Origin: Burkholderia sp. Bp9143
GTDB taxonomy: Bacteria; Pseudomonadota; Gammaproteobacteria; Burkholderiales; Burkholderiaceae
Direction: 5' to 3'
Length of the DNA stretch: 64,000 nucleotides
NCBI RefSeq assembly: GCF_003853645.1
Contig: NZ_QTPO01000040.1
Location: forward strand, 19,023-83,022
Shown here: positions 1-10,408 of the stretch, in pieces
Numbering within the stretch: position 1 is the stretch's first letter
Layout of the letters: every line of letters begins with the position of its first letter
Made by a program: the position numbers and the translations under genes
The notes under the pieces: model-generated
The model's database searches: none
What the model was told of the DNA's origin: nothing
Seen by the model: the letters and a program-made list of their open reading frames with translations, nothing else

Positions 1-551
1 TCGAGCATCCAGCCCTCCCAGGTTTTCGCGCGATCGGTCGCGCACCAGATCGCCTTCGACTTCGCGGTCGAATCGGGCGACAGCACCGGGTACAGGAACG
101 TGTAGACGGTCACATTGTCGACCGACTGCAGCGTCGTCTCGAGCCGCTTGCAGTACGGGCAGTTCGGATCGGAGAACACCGCGATCTTGCGTGCGCCGTT
201 GCCCTTGACGACCTTGATTGCGTTGGCGAACGGCAGGCTCGCGAAATCAATCTTGTTGAGGTCGGACAGGCGCGCGTCGGTCAGGTTCTTGTGCGTCTTG
301 GTGTCGACGAGATCGCCGAGCAGCACGTAGTCGCCGGCTGCATCGCTATAGATGATCTGCGTGCCGAGGTTCACTTCGTACAGGCCTGCAACCGGCGATT
401 TCGACACGCTCTTGATCGGCGCGTCGCTGCCGAGACGCGCTTGCAGGGTGGCTTTCAGCTTGTCGGTGGTTTGGTCGGCCTGCGCGGTGCAGCCGAGCGT
501 CGCCATCGTGACGGCCAGCGCCAGCGATGCGATGCGGATCGTTTTTTTCAT
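1..551 (-). CDS. dsbC: Thiol:disulfide interchange protein DsbC, 3' end cut by the window
   Basis: Periplasmic disulfide isomerase that reshuffles wrong disulfides; it is normally kept reduced by DsbD. The reading frame starts at an ATG at 549-551 and stays open to the window edge, about 183 residues visible of the usual 230-240. A signal peptide (MKK, then a hydrophobic stretch, AQA cleavage region near residue 26) is followed by the DsbC dimerisation domain. The thioredoxin-fold catalytic domain then begins, with the active site FSDPNCPYCKRLE around residues 127-139. CPYC is unusual only slightly: E. coli DsbC has CGYC. It lies 90 bp downstream of the UbiH-like gene on the same strand, so the two may be co-transcribed. 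The family call is secure; the C-terminus cannot be seen. Confidence 0.9.
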   Translation of the reverse strand, partial: MKKTIRIASLALAVTMATLGCTAQADQTTDKLKATLQARLGSDAPIKSVSKSPVAGLYEVNLGTQIIYSDAAGDYVLLGDLVDTKTHKNLTDARLSDLNKIDFASLPFANAIKVVKGNGARKIAVFSDPNCPYCKRLETTLQSVDNVTVYTFLYPVLSPDSTAKSKAIWCATDRAKTWEGWML

Positions 552-641
552 CCTGTAGTTCCTTCAGCTCAATCGGAGTGCACGTCACAGTGTACGCCGT
601 AACGGAACCCTGTCCGACAGGCCGAGCGAGCGAAGGTTCGA

Positions 642-1820
642 TCAGCCGAGCGCGGCCGACACCAGCCAGCGCTTCACGAGCGGCTGCGCGCCGACGAACG
701 CCATGCCCGCGTTGCGCACCGCCTTCGCGAACGAGCCCGGCACCGCGAACAGCCGCTGCAGCCCGTCGGTCGCGACCATCAGCGCACGGATGTCCTCGCG
801 GCGCGAACGCTCGTAGCGGCGCAGCAGCACCGTATCGCCGAGGTTGCGGAAGCTTTCCTTGTTCGCAATCGCATCAGCGAGCGCCGCGACGTCGCGCAGC
901 CCGAGGTTCATCCCCTGCCCCGCGAGCGGGTGGATCAGGTGCGCGGCATCGCCGACGAGCGCGACGCGCGGCGCGATCAGCTTGCCGACGGTCTGCAGCG
1001 CGAGCGGGAAACCGGCCGCCGGCGTCACGCATTCGAGCGTCCCGACCTGACCGTGCGACACGCGTTCGACTTCCGCTGCGAGTTGCGCGGGATCGAGCGC
1101 GAGCAGTTGGTCCGCATGCGCGGTGTGCGCGGACCACACGAGCGACACGTGACCGTCCGGCAGCGGCAGCAACGCAATAATCTCGCCTTCGTGAAACCAC
1201 TGATAGGCCGTCTCGCGGTGCGGCAGCGACGCCTTGAAGTTCGCGACGACGCCCGTCTGCCGGTAATCGCGCCGCTCGACCTTGGCCCCCATTTGGGAGC
1301 GCACCCACGAATGCGCGCCGTCCGCGCCGACCACGAGGTCCGCTTCGAGCACTTGCCCCGACGACAGCGTGAGCACGGCCGCGTCGGCGCGCACGTCGAA
1401 GCCCTGCGCGCGCGCATCGAACCATGTGAGGTTCGGCTGGAACCGCAGCGCGGCGTCGAGCGACGTCTCGATCAGCGACGATTCGGCGATCCACGCGAGC
1501 TGCGGCACGGAGGCCTGGTACGCGGAGAAATGCAGCTCCGCGTGCGCGTCGCCGTACACGCGCATGTCGTAGACCGGCGCGAGCCGGCCATGGTCGAGCG
1601 CCTGCCAGACCCGCAGCCGCTCCAGCAGTGCCTGCGAGCTGGACGACAGCGCGTAGATGCGCGTGTCGAACGCGAGATCGGCGGGGCGCGGCGTGGCCGG
1701 CTGGGCGAGCAAGGCGGTCTTGTAGCCGGACTGGGTCAGCGCGAGCGCGGCCGTCTTGCCGACGAGCCCGCCGCCGACCACGGCGACGTCGAAGGTGTGG
1801 TGGGCAGTCATGGCGGGCAT
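642..1820 (-). CDS. UbiH/UbiF/VisC-family FAD-dependent ubiquinone-biosynthesis hydroxylase
   Basis: Flavoprotein monooxygenase of the aromatic-ring hydroxylase family that adds hydroxyl groups to the ubiquinone ring precursor at the inner-membrane surface. The 392-residue protein has the N-terminal dinucleotide-binding motif VVGGGLVG (residues 14-21), the DG motif in VVGADGAH (163-170) and the second FAD-binding GD motif in LVGDAAHLIHPLAGQG (288-303). Its length matches the family (about 390-400). A second in-frame ATG at 1809-1811 could also be the start. Burkholderia carry several paralogues with different ring positions, so the exact hydroxylation (C5, C1 or C6) cannot be decided from this sequence. 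It sits upstream of dsbC on the same strand. Confidence 0.88.
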   Translation of the reverse strand: MPAMTAHHTFDVAVVGGGLVGKTAALALTQSGYKTALLAQPATPRPADLAFDTRIYALSSSSQALLERLRVWQALDHGRLAPVYDMRVYGDAHAELHFSAYQASVPQLAWIAESSLIETSLDAALRFQPNLTWFDARAQGFDVRADAAVLTLSSGQVLEADLVVGADGAHSWVRSQMGAKVERRDYRQTGVVANFKASLPHRETAYQWFHEGEIIALLPLPDGHVSLVWSAHTAHADQLLALDPAQLAAEVERVSHGQVGTLECVTPAAGFPLALQTVGKLIAPRVALVGDAAHLIHPLAGQGMNLGLRDVAALADAIANKESFRNLGDTVLLRRYERSRREDIRALMVATDGLQRLFAVPGSFAKAVRNAGMAFVGAQPLVKRWLVSAALG

Positions 1821-2068
1821 TATAGCTGCGGGGCCAATCCCTTACGCGGCCGGACTTTGCGGGAAATCAGCAGAATCGCGGACCGGTCCGGCAACGCGGC
1901 GGCCCGTCGCATCGGGCGTTCGGGGGGAAGGCCGGAAACCGGGGCGTCGGCACGGTACAATAGCGCCTTTGAACGTCGGCCCGCTGCGCCCCACGCGCCG
2001 GCCGTCCCTATTTTCCCGCGCCGCCGTGCCTTGTCCGGCCGCGCCGCTCCACCCGTCCGAAGGATTCC

Positions 2069-3163
2069 ATGAGTCTCAAATGCGGCATCGTCGGCTTGCC
2101 CAACGTCGGCAAGTCCACCCTGTTCAATGCGCTGACCAAGGCCGGCATCGCCGCCGAGAACTACCCGTTCTGCACGATCGAGCCGAACGTCGGCATCGTC
2201 GAAGTGCCCGACACGCGCCTGAAGGCGCTCGCCGAAATCATCAGCCCCGAGCGCGTCGTGCCGGCCGTCGTCGAATTCGTCGACATCGCGGGCCTCGTCG
2301 CAGGCGCGAGCAAGGGCGAAGGCCTCGGCAACCAGTTCCTCGCGAACATCCGCGAAACCGACGCGATCACGCACGTCGTGCGCTGCTTCGAGGACGACAA
2401 CGTCATCCACGTCGCCGGCAAGGTCAGCCCGATCGACGACATCGAAGTGATCAACACCGAACTCGCGCTCGCCGATCTCGGCACCGTCGAGAAGGCGCTC
2501 ACGCGCTACTCGAAGGCCGCGAAGTCGGGCAACGACAAGGAAGCGGTGAAGCTCGCCGCGGTGCTCGAGAAGGTGCGCGCGCACCTCGACCAGGACAAGG
2601 CCGTGCGCGGCCTCGATCTGTCGGACGACGAGCAGGCGCTGCTCAAGCCGTTCTGCCTGATCACCGCGAAGCCGGCGATGTACGTCGCGAACGTGAAGGA
2701 CGACGGCTTCGAGAACAACCCGCACCTCGACGCGGTGCGCAAGTACGCGGAAAGTGAGAACTCGCCGGTGGTCGCGGTGTGCGCGGCGATCGAGGCGGAA
2801 ATCGCCGATCTCGACGATACGGACAAGGAAGCGTTCCTCGCCGACATGGGCATGGAAGAGCCGGGCCTCGACCGCGTGATCCGCGCAGGCTTCAAGCTGC
2901 TCGGCCTGCAGACCTACTTCACCGCGGGCGTGAAGGAAGTGCGCGCGTGGACGATCCACATCGGCGACACGGCGCCGCAAGCGGCCGGCGTGATCCACAC
3001 CGACTTCGAGCGCGGCTTCATTCGCGCTCAGACGATCGCCTTCGACGACTTTGTCACGTACAAGGGCGAACAGGGCGCGAAGGAAGCCGGCAAGATGCGC
3101 GCGGAAGGGAAGGAATACGTCGTGCACGACGGGGATGTGATGAACTTCCTGTTCAACGTCTGA
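2069..3163 (+). CDS. ychF: Ribosome-associated ATPase/GTPase YchF (OLA1 family)
   Basis: Universally conserved Obg-related P-loop NTPase that binds ribosomes and prefers ATP over GTP. The 364-residue product has the usual length (E. coli 363). The P-loop GLPNVGKST is at residues 8-16, followed by the DxxG switch VDIAGLV near residue 75, a coiled-coil insertion, and a C-terminal TGS-like domain including ARAWT/VRAWTIHIGDTAPQAAG-type sequence. The base-recognition motif is NVKD (in VANVKDD) instead of NKxD, as expected for the ATP-preferring subfamily. A possible -10 box TACAAT lies at 1956-1961, about 107 bp upstream of the ATG, without a convincing -35. Monocistronic; a palindromic terminator follows. 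Confidence 0.96.
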   Translation: MSLKCGIVGLPNVGKSTLFNALTKAGIAAENYPFCTIEPNVGIVEVPDTRLKALAEIISPERVVPAVVEFVDIAGLVAGASKGEGLGNQFLANIRETDAITHVVRCFEDDNVIHVAGKVSPIDDIEVINTELALADLGTVEKALTRYSKAAKSGNDKEAVKLAAVLEKVRAHLDQDKAVRGLDLSDDEQALLKPFCLITAKPAMYVANVKDDGFENNPHLDAVRKYAESENSPVVAVCAAIEAEIADLDDTDKEAFLADMGMEEPGLDRVIRAGFKLLGLQTYFTAGVKEVRAWTIHIGDTAPQAAGVIHTDFERGFIRAQTIAFDDFVTYKGEQGAKEAGKMRAEGKEYVVHDGDVMNFLFNV

Positions 3164-3232
3164 TACGTGCAATGCCGATGCCGTGCGAAACGCGCGGCAT
3201 CGCGCGATGCGCAGCCAACACGAAAAACAAGC

Positions 3233-3260
3233 GGGCCGATTGGCAAATGCCAATCGGCCC
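3233..3260. terminator. Hairpin terminator between ychF and the convergent permease gene
   Basis: A perfect 12-bp inverted repeat GGGCCGATTGGC / GCCAATCGGCCC with a 4-nt AAAT loop. It lies between two convergent genes. Flanking sequence is T-rich on the + side (GTTCTTC) and A-rich on the other (AAAACAAGC), so it could act in both directions, although the T-tract is poor. Confidence 0.7.
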
Positions 3261-3329
3261 GTTCTTCATCTCGGGACCTGCCTGTCAGCCAAAGACGAGC
3301 ACCATGCCCGCCTTCGGATCGTCACGTCA

Positions 3330-4721
3330 TCACGTCGCCGACACCCGCCGCCCCACGCCCGCCCGCGCATCGCGACCGCGCTTGTTCAGCCAGGAAGCAA
3401 GCAGCACGATCAGCGCGAGTACGGCCGTCGCACCCACTTCCATCCGGTGTTCCTCGCTGACGAACATCACGGTCAACGTGCCGCAGATGAACAGGATCAC
3501 CGCCCACGTGAGCCACGGGAACAGCCACATCCGCAGCGTCAGGTCGGCACCGCCCGATTCGAGCGTCTTGCGCATCCGCAACTGCGAGATCGCGATCACG
3601 AGATACACGAGCAGCGCGATCGCGCCCGACGTCGCAAGCAGGAAGCCGAACACCTGTTCCGGCATCAGGTAGTTCGCGATCACGGTCAGGAAGCCGAACG
3701 CGGTCGACGCGAGCACGGCCGCGCGCGGCGTGCCGGTCGAATCGGTACGGTGCAGGAATGCCGGGGCATCCTTGCGCTTGGACAGCGAGAACAGCATCCG
3801 CGACGCGGTGTACAGCGCCGAATTCAGGCAGCTCGCGACCGACACGAGCACGATCACGTCGATGATCGCCTTCGCGTTCGGGATGCCGATCAGTTCCATC
3901 GCGCGTTGATACGAACCGTGCTTCGGCAGCAGCGGGTCGTTCCACGGCACGATCGCGGCGACGACGAGAATCGAGCCGAGATAGAACAGCGTGATACGCC
4001 AGATCACCGAGTTGGTCGCGCGCACGATCTGGCGTTGCGGGTTGTCCGACTCGGCGGCCGCGATCGTCACGATCTCGGTACCGAGGAACGAGAACATCGT
4101 CGTCAGCATCGCCGCGAGCACCGCGCCGGCACCGTGCGGCATGAAGCCGTCATGCACGAACAGGTTCGACACGCCCGACACGGCGGGAGCAGGAATGATG
4201 CCGACGATCGCCGCGCCGCCGATGCACAGGAACACAATGATCGCGACGACCTTGATCAGCGCGAACCAGAATTCGAATTCGCCGTAGTTCTTGACCGAGA
4301 AGAGGTTGGTCACCGTCAGCACCAGCGTGATGCCGAGCGCGAAGACCCAGGTCGCGACGCCGGGGAACCACGCATTCAGGATGGTCGCGGCCGCGGTCGC
4401 CTCGATCGGGATCACGAGCACCCAGAACCACCAGTACAGCCAGCCGATCGAGAAACCGGCCCAGTGGCCGATCGCGCGATCGGCATAGGTGGAGAACGAA
4501 CCGCTGTCCGGATGCGCGACGGCCATCTCGCCGAGCATGCGCATCACCAGCACGACCAGCCCCCCCGCGATCGCATACGCGAGGATCGATGCCGGGCCGG
4601 CTTCCGCGATGGCGTGGCCGGAGCCGACGAACAGGCCCGCGCCGATCACGCCGGCAATCGACATCATCGTCACGTGCCGCTGCTTCAGGCCCGTACCGAG
4701 GCCGGTGTTGCTTCCACTCAT
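3330..4721 (-). CDS. gabP: GABA permease-like amino acid transporter (GabP, APC/AAT family)
   Basis: Proton-coupled amino acid importer of the inner membrane. The 463-residue protein starts at the ATG at 4719-4721, preceded by a strong Shine-Dalgarno (GGAGAGAG). Longer upstream starts have no such site. About 12 hydrophobic segments are visible, and the family signature GVIGAGLFVGSG begins at residue 24. Long blocks match what I recall of E. coli GabP, for example GSFSTYAD, IGWLYWWFWVLVIP, SVKNYGEFEFW, TIAAAESD, and SCLNSALYTASRMLFSLS. This supports gamma-aminobutyrate or a related substrate, though substrate assignment within this family is never certain from sequence alone. No gab catabolic genes are adjacent. 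The gene is alone between a shared terminator and a 470-bp upstream gap. Confidence 0.85.
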   Translation of the reverse strand: MSGSNTGLGTGLKQRHVTMMSIAGVIGAGLFVGSGHAIAEAGPASILAYAIAGGLVVLVMRMLGEMAVAHPDSGSFSTYADRAIGHWAGFSIGWLYWWFWVLVIPIEATAAATILNAWFPGVATWVFALGITLVLTVTNLFSVKNYGEFEFWFALIKVVAIIVFLCIGGAAIVGIIPAPAVSGVSNLFVHDGFMPHGAGAVLAAMLTTMFSFLGTEIVTIAAAESDNPQRQIVRATNSVIWRITLFYLGSILVVAAIVPWNDPLLPKHGSYQRAMELIGIPNAKAIIDVIVLVSVASCLNSALYTASRMLFSLSKRKDAPAFLHRTDSTGTPRAAVLASTAFGFLTVIANYLMPEQVFGFLLATSGAIALLVYLVIAISQLRMRKTLESGGADLTLRMWLFPWLTWAVILFICGTLTVMFVSEEHRMEVGATAVLALIVLLASWLNKRGRDARAGVGRRVSAT

Positions 4722-5190
4722 CTGTCTCTCTCCAAAAAACGGTTCCGGTATGGCCGGGTATCGCGTGAAGGCAGCACGAGGGATTGTGGTTCTTGAGCCG
4801 GGCCGGATGCAGCACCTGCACGGGTGCAGGCGCGGAGCCGAATCGGGGGCCGTTCCGGAACGGTGCGCGACGCAGTCTGCGAAGCTGCGGGTGCGATGCG
4901 GCGCGCAGGGCGCCGGCGCATCGCGTGCGCCGTTTCCGTCGGCGTCCGTCGGCTGCCTTCGAAGCGATGGAGTGTAAGCATCAAACGGTTCTTCACTAAG
5001 AACCAATTGAAGAATTTCGATGGAACCACTTGTTACATCGATGCGAACCGATGCAACGCTTGGTCCGGTTTGGCGTCCGCTTGCGAGGCGCCGGATCGGG
5101 CAATTGATGACGGTGCCTGACCGCCCGGCATCACGGCGGACACATCCCGTCGACGCGGTTCACGTGCCGCGCAGGCGCTGCGTCGGATGC
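4722..5190. other. 470-bp upstream region of gabP with an inverted repeat
   Basis: No supported gene. The strongest structure is a 7-bp inverted repeat GGTTCTT-CACT-AAGAACC at 4987-5004, in a locally AT-rich stretch (about 4978-5050). A further related GGTTCC half-site (TGGAACC on the + strand) lies near 5021. The repeat is about 270 bp upstream of the gabP ATG and could be an operator; a good promoter was not found. The 80 bp next to 5190 read as non-coding. Confidence 0.35.
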
Positions 5191-5574
5191 TCAGTTCGCG
5201 CCGCCCGGCCCTTCGTCCCGCCATTTGGCCGGCACGATCGCGCGCCATTCTCGCAGAAGCAGTTTTTTCACGGCGTCAGGATGCGCGGCCGACAGGCGCA
5301 CCAGCACGATCGGCCAGCCCGCATAGTGGTCGGTCACGTAATACACGTCGGGTTCCGATTCGATCAGCCACGCGCGCTCATCGGGGCCGACGCCCTTCAC
5401 GACGAGCGTGTCACCGTCCTCGCGCAGGCGCGCGAGCATCTTACCCTTCACCTTGAGTGCGGGCGTGCCGTACGACGTGCCCTCCTCGACACCCCGCCAT
5501 GCCAGCGCGATCTGCCGCACTTCGTCGAATGTCGCGATGCGCCTCCGCCCGTCAGTGATCGACGTCCCGGACAC
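5191..5574 (-). CDS. MmcQ/YjbR family protein
   Basis: Small single-domain protein of the MmcQ/YjbR (CyaY-like fold) family, 127 residues, whose members have a double-wing DNA-binding-like fold but mostly unknown cellular roles. Visible family features are the N-terminal helix ATFDEVRQIALAW, the WRGVEEGTSYGTPALKVKGKMLARLRE strand region, and C-terminal tryptophan-containing segments (YAGWPIVLVRL, LLREWRAIVPAKW). The start is the ATG at 5572-5574. It lies 65 bp downstream of the MFS transporter gene on the same strand and might share its transcript, but the functions have no evident link. Confidence 0.85.
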   Translation of the reverse strand: MSGTSITDGRRRIATFDEVRQIALAWRGVEEGTSYGTPALKVKGKMLARLREDGDTLVVKGVGPDERAWLIESEPDVYYVTDHYAGWPIVLVRLSAAHPDAVKKLLLREWRAIVPAKWRDEGPGGAN

Positions 5575-5639
5575 CGTAGCGGAAATCGTGGATGACGCCT
5601 AGCCGCGAGGCGTCTGGCCGTGCGCCCGACGACGCGTGG

Positions 5640-6902
5640 CTAGCGGCCGGCCGCGCGCGTCGCCACCGGCGCGCGGCCGGTGGTGGCAACGATCGCGAAC
5701 GCGATCGCATTGGCGGCCGCGCTGGCCAGGATCGGCATGAGATAACCGCCGCCCGCGTCGTAGATGAAACCGGCGGCGGCCGGCCCGATCAGCGTGCCGA
5801 ACGCGACGCTCGTGTACAGCACGCCGATGATCGCGCTCACGTTGCGGCCGCCGAAGTAATCCATCACGACGGCGGGAAGCACGGCGACCCAGCCGCCGTA
5901 GAACACGCCGAACACGAGCGCGAACGCGGCCAGCGTCGCGACGCTCCCGGCGCCGGCCCACGCAACGAGCGCGACGGCCATGCCTGCGAACATCACGAGC
6001 AGCGATGCGCGGCGGCCGAAGCGGTCGGCGAGGCCGCCGAGGAAGAAGCGCCCTGCCGTGCTGCCAACGCCGATCGCACCGAGCAGCAGCACGGCCGTCG
6101 ACGGCGCGACGCCATGATCGAGCGCGTACGGCACGAGGTGCACGAACGGCACGAAGACGCCGAACGAGCATACGAGACACGCCGCGTAGAGGCTCGCGAA
6201 CGGCCGCGACGTGACGGCCTCGCGCACGGTCGCACCAGCCGGTACCGATGCAGCGGCACCGGGCGTCCCGTCGCCCGATTGCGTACGCGCCGCATCGCCG
6301 TCGGGCAGCAAGCCGCGCCCGCGCGGGTCGTTCTCGATCAGCAGCGACATGCCCGCGCCCACCACCACTGCGAGCGCCGCGAGCGTGCCATACGCGCCGC
6401 GCCAGCCGACGTGCGCGATCAGCGCGGATGCGAGCGGCGGCATCACGAGCGTGCCGACGCCGATCCCCGCGACCGCGAGCCCTGACGCGAAGCCGCGCCG
6501 CCGCACGAACCAGCGCTGCACGGCGCCGACGGCCGGCACATACGCGCAGCCGACGCCGAGGCCGACACCGAGCCCGTAAGCGACATAGACCTGCAGCAGC
6601 GTATGTGCGGCACCGGCCGCTGCGAGACCCGCGGCCGTCAGCAACATGCCGGTGACGGCGAGCCGCCGGGAGCCGAAGCGATCGGCAAGCGGGCCGCTGA
6701 CGATGCCAAAGCCGAAATACAGGAAGCCGGCCAGCGAGAACACGAGCGAGATCTGCCCGCGCGATGCGGCGAAATCCCGCTGCAGCGATTCGACGAACGC
6801 GCTGAACGTGTACGCACTGCCGAATCCGACGAACGTGACGGCGAACGCCGCCGCCACTACATACCAGCCGTAGAAGACGCGCGATGCGCGCGGGCCGCTC
6901 AT
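5640..6902 (-). CDS. MFS transporter (monocarboxylate/OFA-like)
   Basis: Inner-membrane secondary transporter of the major facilitator superfamily with 12 predicted helices in 420 residues. It begins with YGWYVVAAAF, typical of the OFA/monocarboxylate-transporter-like group. The loop 2-3 motif GPLADRFGSRR is at residues 70-80, and a repeat of it (GGLADRFGRR) in the second half reflects the internal duplication. The substrate is not identifiable. The gene is divergent from a LysR-type regulator that starts 194 bp away. That is the usual arrangement for a regulator controlling its neighbour, so inducible transport of an organic acid is a reasonable inference. Confidence 0.85.
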   Translation of the reverse strand: MSGPRASRVFYGWYVVAAAFAVTFVGFGSAYTFSAFVESLQRDFAASRGQISLVFSLAGFLYFGFGIVSGPLADRFGSRRLAVTGMLLTAAGLAAAGAAHTLLQVYVAYGLGVGLGVGCAYVPAVGAVQRWFVRRRGFASGLAVAGIGVGTLVMPPLASALIAHVGWRGAYGTLAALAVVVGAGMSLLIENDPRGRGLLPDGDAARTQSGDGTPGAAASVPAGATVREAVTSRPFASLYAACLVCSFGVFVPFVHLVPYALDHGVAPSTAVLLLGAIGVGSTAGRFFLGGLADRFGRRASLLVMFAGMAVALVAWAGAGSVATLAAFALVFGVFYGGWVAVLPAVVMDYFGGRNVSAIIGVLYTSVAFGTLIGPAAAGFIYDAGGGYLMPILASAAANAIAFAIVATTGRAPVATRAAGR

Positions 6903-6961
6903 GACGATGCTCCTCTCAGGTTCCGCCAGGCGCCGCGCGGCGCCCGGATTGCCTCATGGAT

Positions 6962-6974
6962 ATAGTTGAACTAT
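6962..6974. promoter_or_regulatory. Inverted repeat ATAGTT-G-AACTAT in the MFS/LysR intergenic region
   Basis: A perfect 6-bp inverted repeat with one central base, 60 bp upstream of the MFS start codon and 122 bp upstream of the LysR-type gene. It is embedded in an AT-rich stretch of an otherwise GC-rich region. It is a candidate binding site for the adjacent LysR-type regulator; binding is inference. Confidence 0.4.
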
Positions 6975-7095
6975 GTTGATCGCATCGACCGCTGCAAGGC
7001 AGCCGTGACGAATGCGATCCAATGCGACAACGGTACTAGCGCGTATGCATTGCCTCAAACGATATTTCGTCGGCCTTTCGCTTTAGAAAAACTCA

Positions 7096-8013
7096 ATGAA
7101 CCGTTCCCGTCTGCCGCCCCTCAACGCACTGCGTGCGTTCGAGGCGGCCGCCCGCCACCTGTCGGTGAAATCCGCAGCGGAAGAGCTGTCGGTCACGCCC
7201 GGCGCGGTGAGCCAGATGATCCGCACGCTCGAGACCCACCTCGGCGTGCAACTGTTCGAGCGCGTGAACCGCGGCATCCTGCTGACCGCAGCGGGCCGCG
7301 ACTACCTGCCGCCCGTGCGCAACGCGTTCCGGCAGATCGCCGACGCATCGCAGCGCGTGTCGGGCGCCGCCGACAGCGGCGTGCTGACGGTGAGTGTCAC
7401 GCCATTTTTCGCGTCCGCGTGGCTCGTGCCCCGCCTCGCGCAGTTCCGCGACGCGTGCCCGGACGTCGACCTGCAGATCGTCGCGAGCCACGCACTCGCC
7501 GATTTCGCACGTGACGGCGTCGACGTCGCGATCCGCCATGGTCTCGGCCGCTACATCGGGCTGTGCAGCGAACGGCTGCTGACCGTGGAGATCGTCGCGC
7601 TTGCGGCGCCGGAACTTGTCTCGCGGCTGGGCATGCCGGCCACGCCCGCCGACCTGGCCGGATGGCCGCATCTGCACGACGCCGAGCGCAAGGGTTGGCA
7701 CATCTGGTTCGACGCGCAGCGGATCGACGATTTCGGTCCGCCGCGCGGCCCCGCGTTCGACGATTCCGGCCTGTTGCTGCAGGCGATCCTCGCCGGCCAG
7801 GGCGCCGGCCTGCTGCCGGCGGCGATGGTGCGCAGCGAGCTCGCGAGCGGCCGGCTCGTGCAGCTTGCCGACGTCACCTGGCTCGACGACTTCGCGTACT
7901 ACCTCGTCTATCCGCCGCATCATGCGGAGCGCGCGAAAGTCGCCGCGTTTCGCCGGTGGATTCTCGACGCCGCACAGGCCGATGGCGCGGCATCGATGAC
8001 CGGCGCGGCGTAG
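7096..8013 (+). CDS. LysR-type transcriptional regulator, GcvA-like
   Basis: DNA-binding regulator of 305 residues, the typical LTTR length. The N-terminal winged helix-turn-helix (about residues 8-66) reads PPLNALRAFEAAARHLSVKSAAEELSVTPGAVSQMIRTLE, close to the GcvA/AmpR branch. The C-terminal effector-binding domain shows the branch-typical SVTPFFASAWLVPRL and a DVAIRHGLG segment. It is transcribed away from the MFS transporter gene, which is its probable target. The start at 7096 gives MNRSRLPPLNALRAF, the normal N-terminus of this branch. The co-inducer is unknown. Confidence 0.9.
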   Translation: MNRSRLPPLNALRAFEAAARHLSVKSAAEELSVTPGAVSQMIRTLETHLGVQLFERVNRGILLTAAGRDYLPPVRNAFRQIADASQRVSGAADSGVLTVSVTPFFASAWLVPRLAQFRDACPDVDLQIVASHALADFARDGVDVAIRHGLGRYIGLCSERLLTVEIVALAAPELVSRLGMPATPADLAGWPHLHDAERKGWHIWFDAQRIDDFGPPRGPAFDDSGLLLQAILAGQGAGLLPAAMVRSELASGRLVQLADVTWLDDFAYYLVYPPHHAERAKVAAFRRWILDAAQADGAASMTGAA

Positions 8014-8115
8014 CGTCGCTGCACCGCGGGGCGGCGGCAACGATCCTCAGCCGATCGGCTAACATGCGGCCCGGGCCGTCGGCCCGAGATCGATAACAAC
8101 ATCCGGAGAGAGACC

Positions 8116-8424
8116 ATGCCCGCCTTGCTCCGCCGCGCGACGCGCATCGCAACCCTGTCGGCCACGCTGTTCGTCGCGTGTGCCGCCCTGCCGCCCCCGG
8201 CGCATGCGTATCGGGCGTCGCCCGGCTACGGCAACGAAGCCGACCTCGACCGGCACGACACGTACCGCAATCGCGACGGCGACACCGTCCATGCGCCGGC
8301 CCATTCGAAATCGGGCCGCGTGCCCGAGGGCGCGAGCGCGCGCTGCCGCGATGACACGTACAGCTTCAGCCGTCACCGGCGCGGCACCTGCTCGGGGCAC
8401 GGCGGCGTCGCCGCGTGGCTGTGA
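8116..8424 (+). CDS. Small exported DUF3761-type protein
   Basis: A 102-residue protein with a clear signal peptide: basic start, then hydrophobic TLSATLFVACAALPPPAHA, with cleavage likely after AHA near residue 31. The mature part is short and polar. It ends in CRDDTYSFSRHRRGTCSGHGGVAAWL, with two cysteines and the SFSRHRRGTCSxHGGVA pattern that I associate with DUF3761. Function unknown. A Shine-Dalgarno (GGAGAGAG) lies just ahead of the ATG. Probably monocistronic. Confidence 0.75.
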   Translation: MPALLRRATRIATLSATLFVACAALPPPAHAYRASPGYGNEADLDRHDTYRNRDGDTVHAPAHSKSGRVPEGASARCRDDTYSFSRHRRGTCSGHGGVAAWL

Positions 8425-8613
8425 ACGCGGGTCGGCCGAATGGCCAGTGCGGTGCCAGCGGCAGCCGGCGGCGAAGTACAATACGCGCTCGCGCCGCCAA
8501 TCCGCGGCGACACCGCCGCGCCCCGCGCGGCACGCTCCGTACCGAATCACCCGACGCCACGCACGCCCACGCGCTGCGCGGCAGTCTCAACCCTTTCTGA
8601 CTTTCACACCCAA

Positions 8614-10281
<1,668 letters not shown>

Positions 10282-10352
10282 ACGGCGCGGCCCGGGCACC
10301 CGGCAACGCGGGGCCGGATGCCGGAGGCGGCCGCTTCCGGATCGGCAAAACG

Positions 10353-10380
10353 AAAAAGCGGGCTCATGGCCCGCTTTTTT
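10353..10380. terminator. Bidirectional terminator between ettA and the convergent HAD gene
   Basis: Stem AAAAAGCGGGC / GCCCGCTTTTTT with a TCAT loop, flanked by A-tract and T-tract, so it can terminate both ettA (+) and the convergent HAD hydrolase gene (-). Confidence 0.88.
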
Positions 10381-10408
10381 CATCTGGCTGCCGCCGTTTG
10401 GCAGACGC

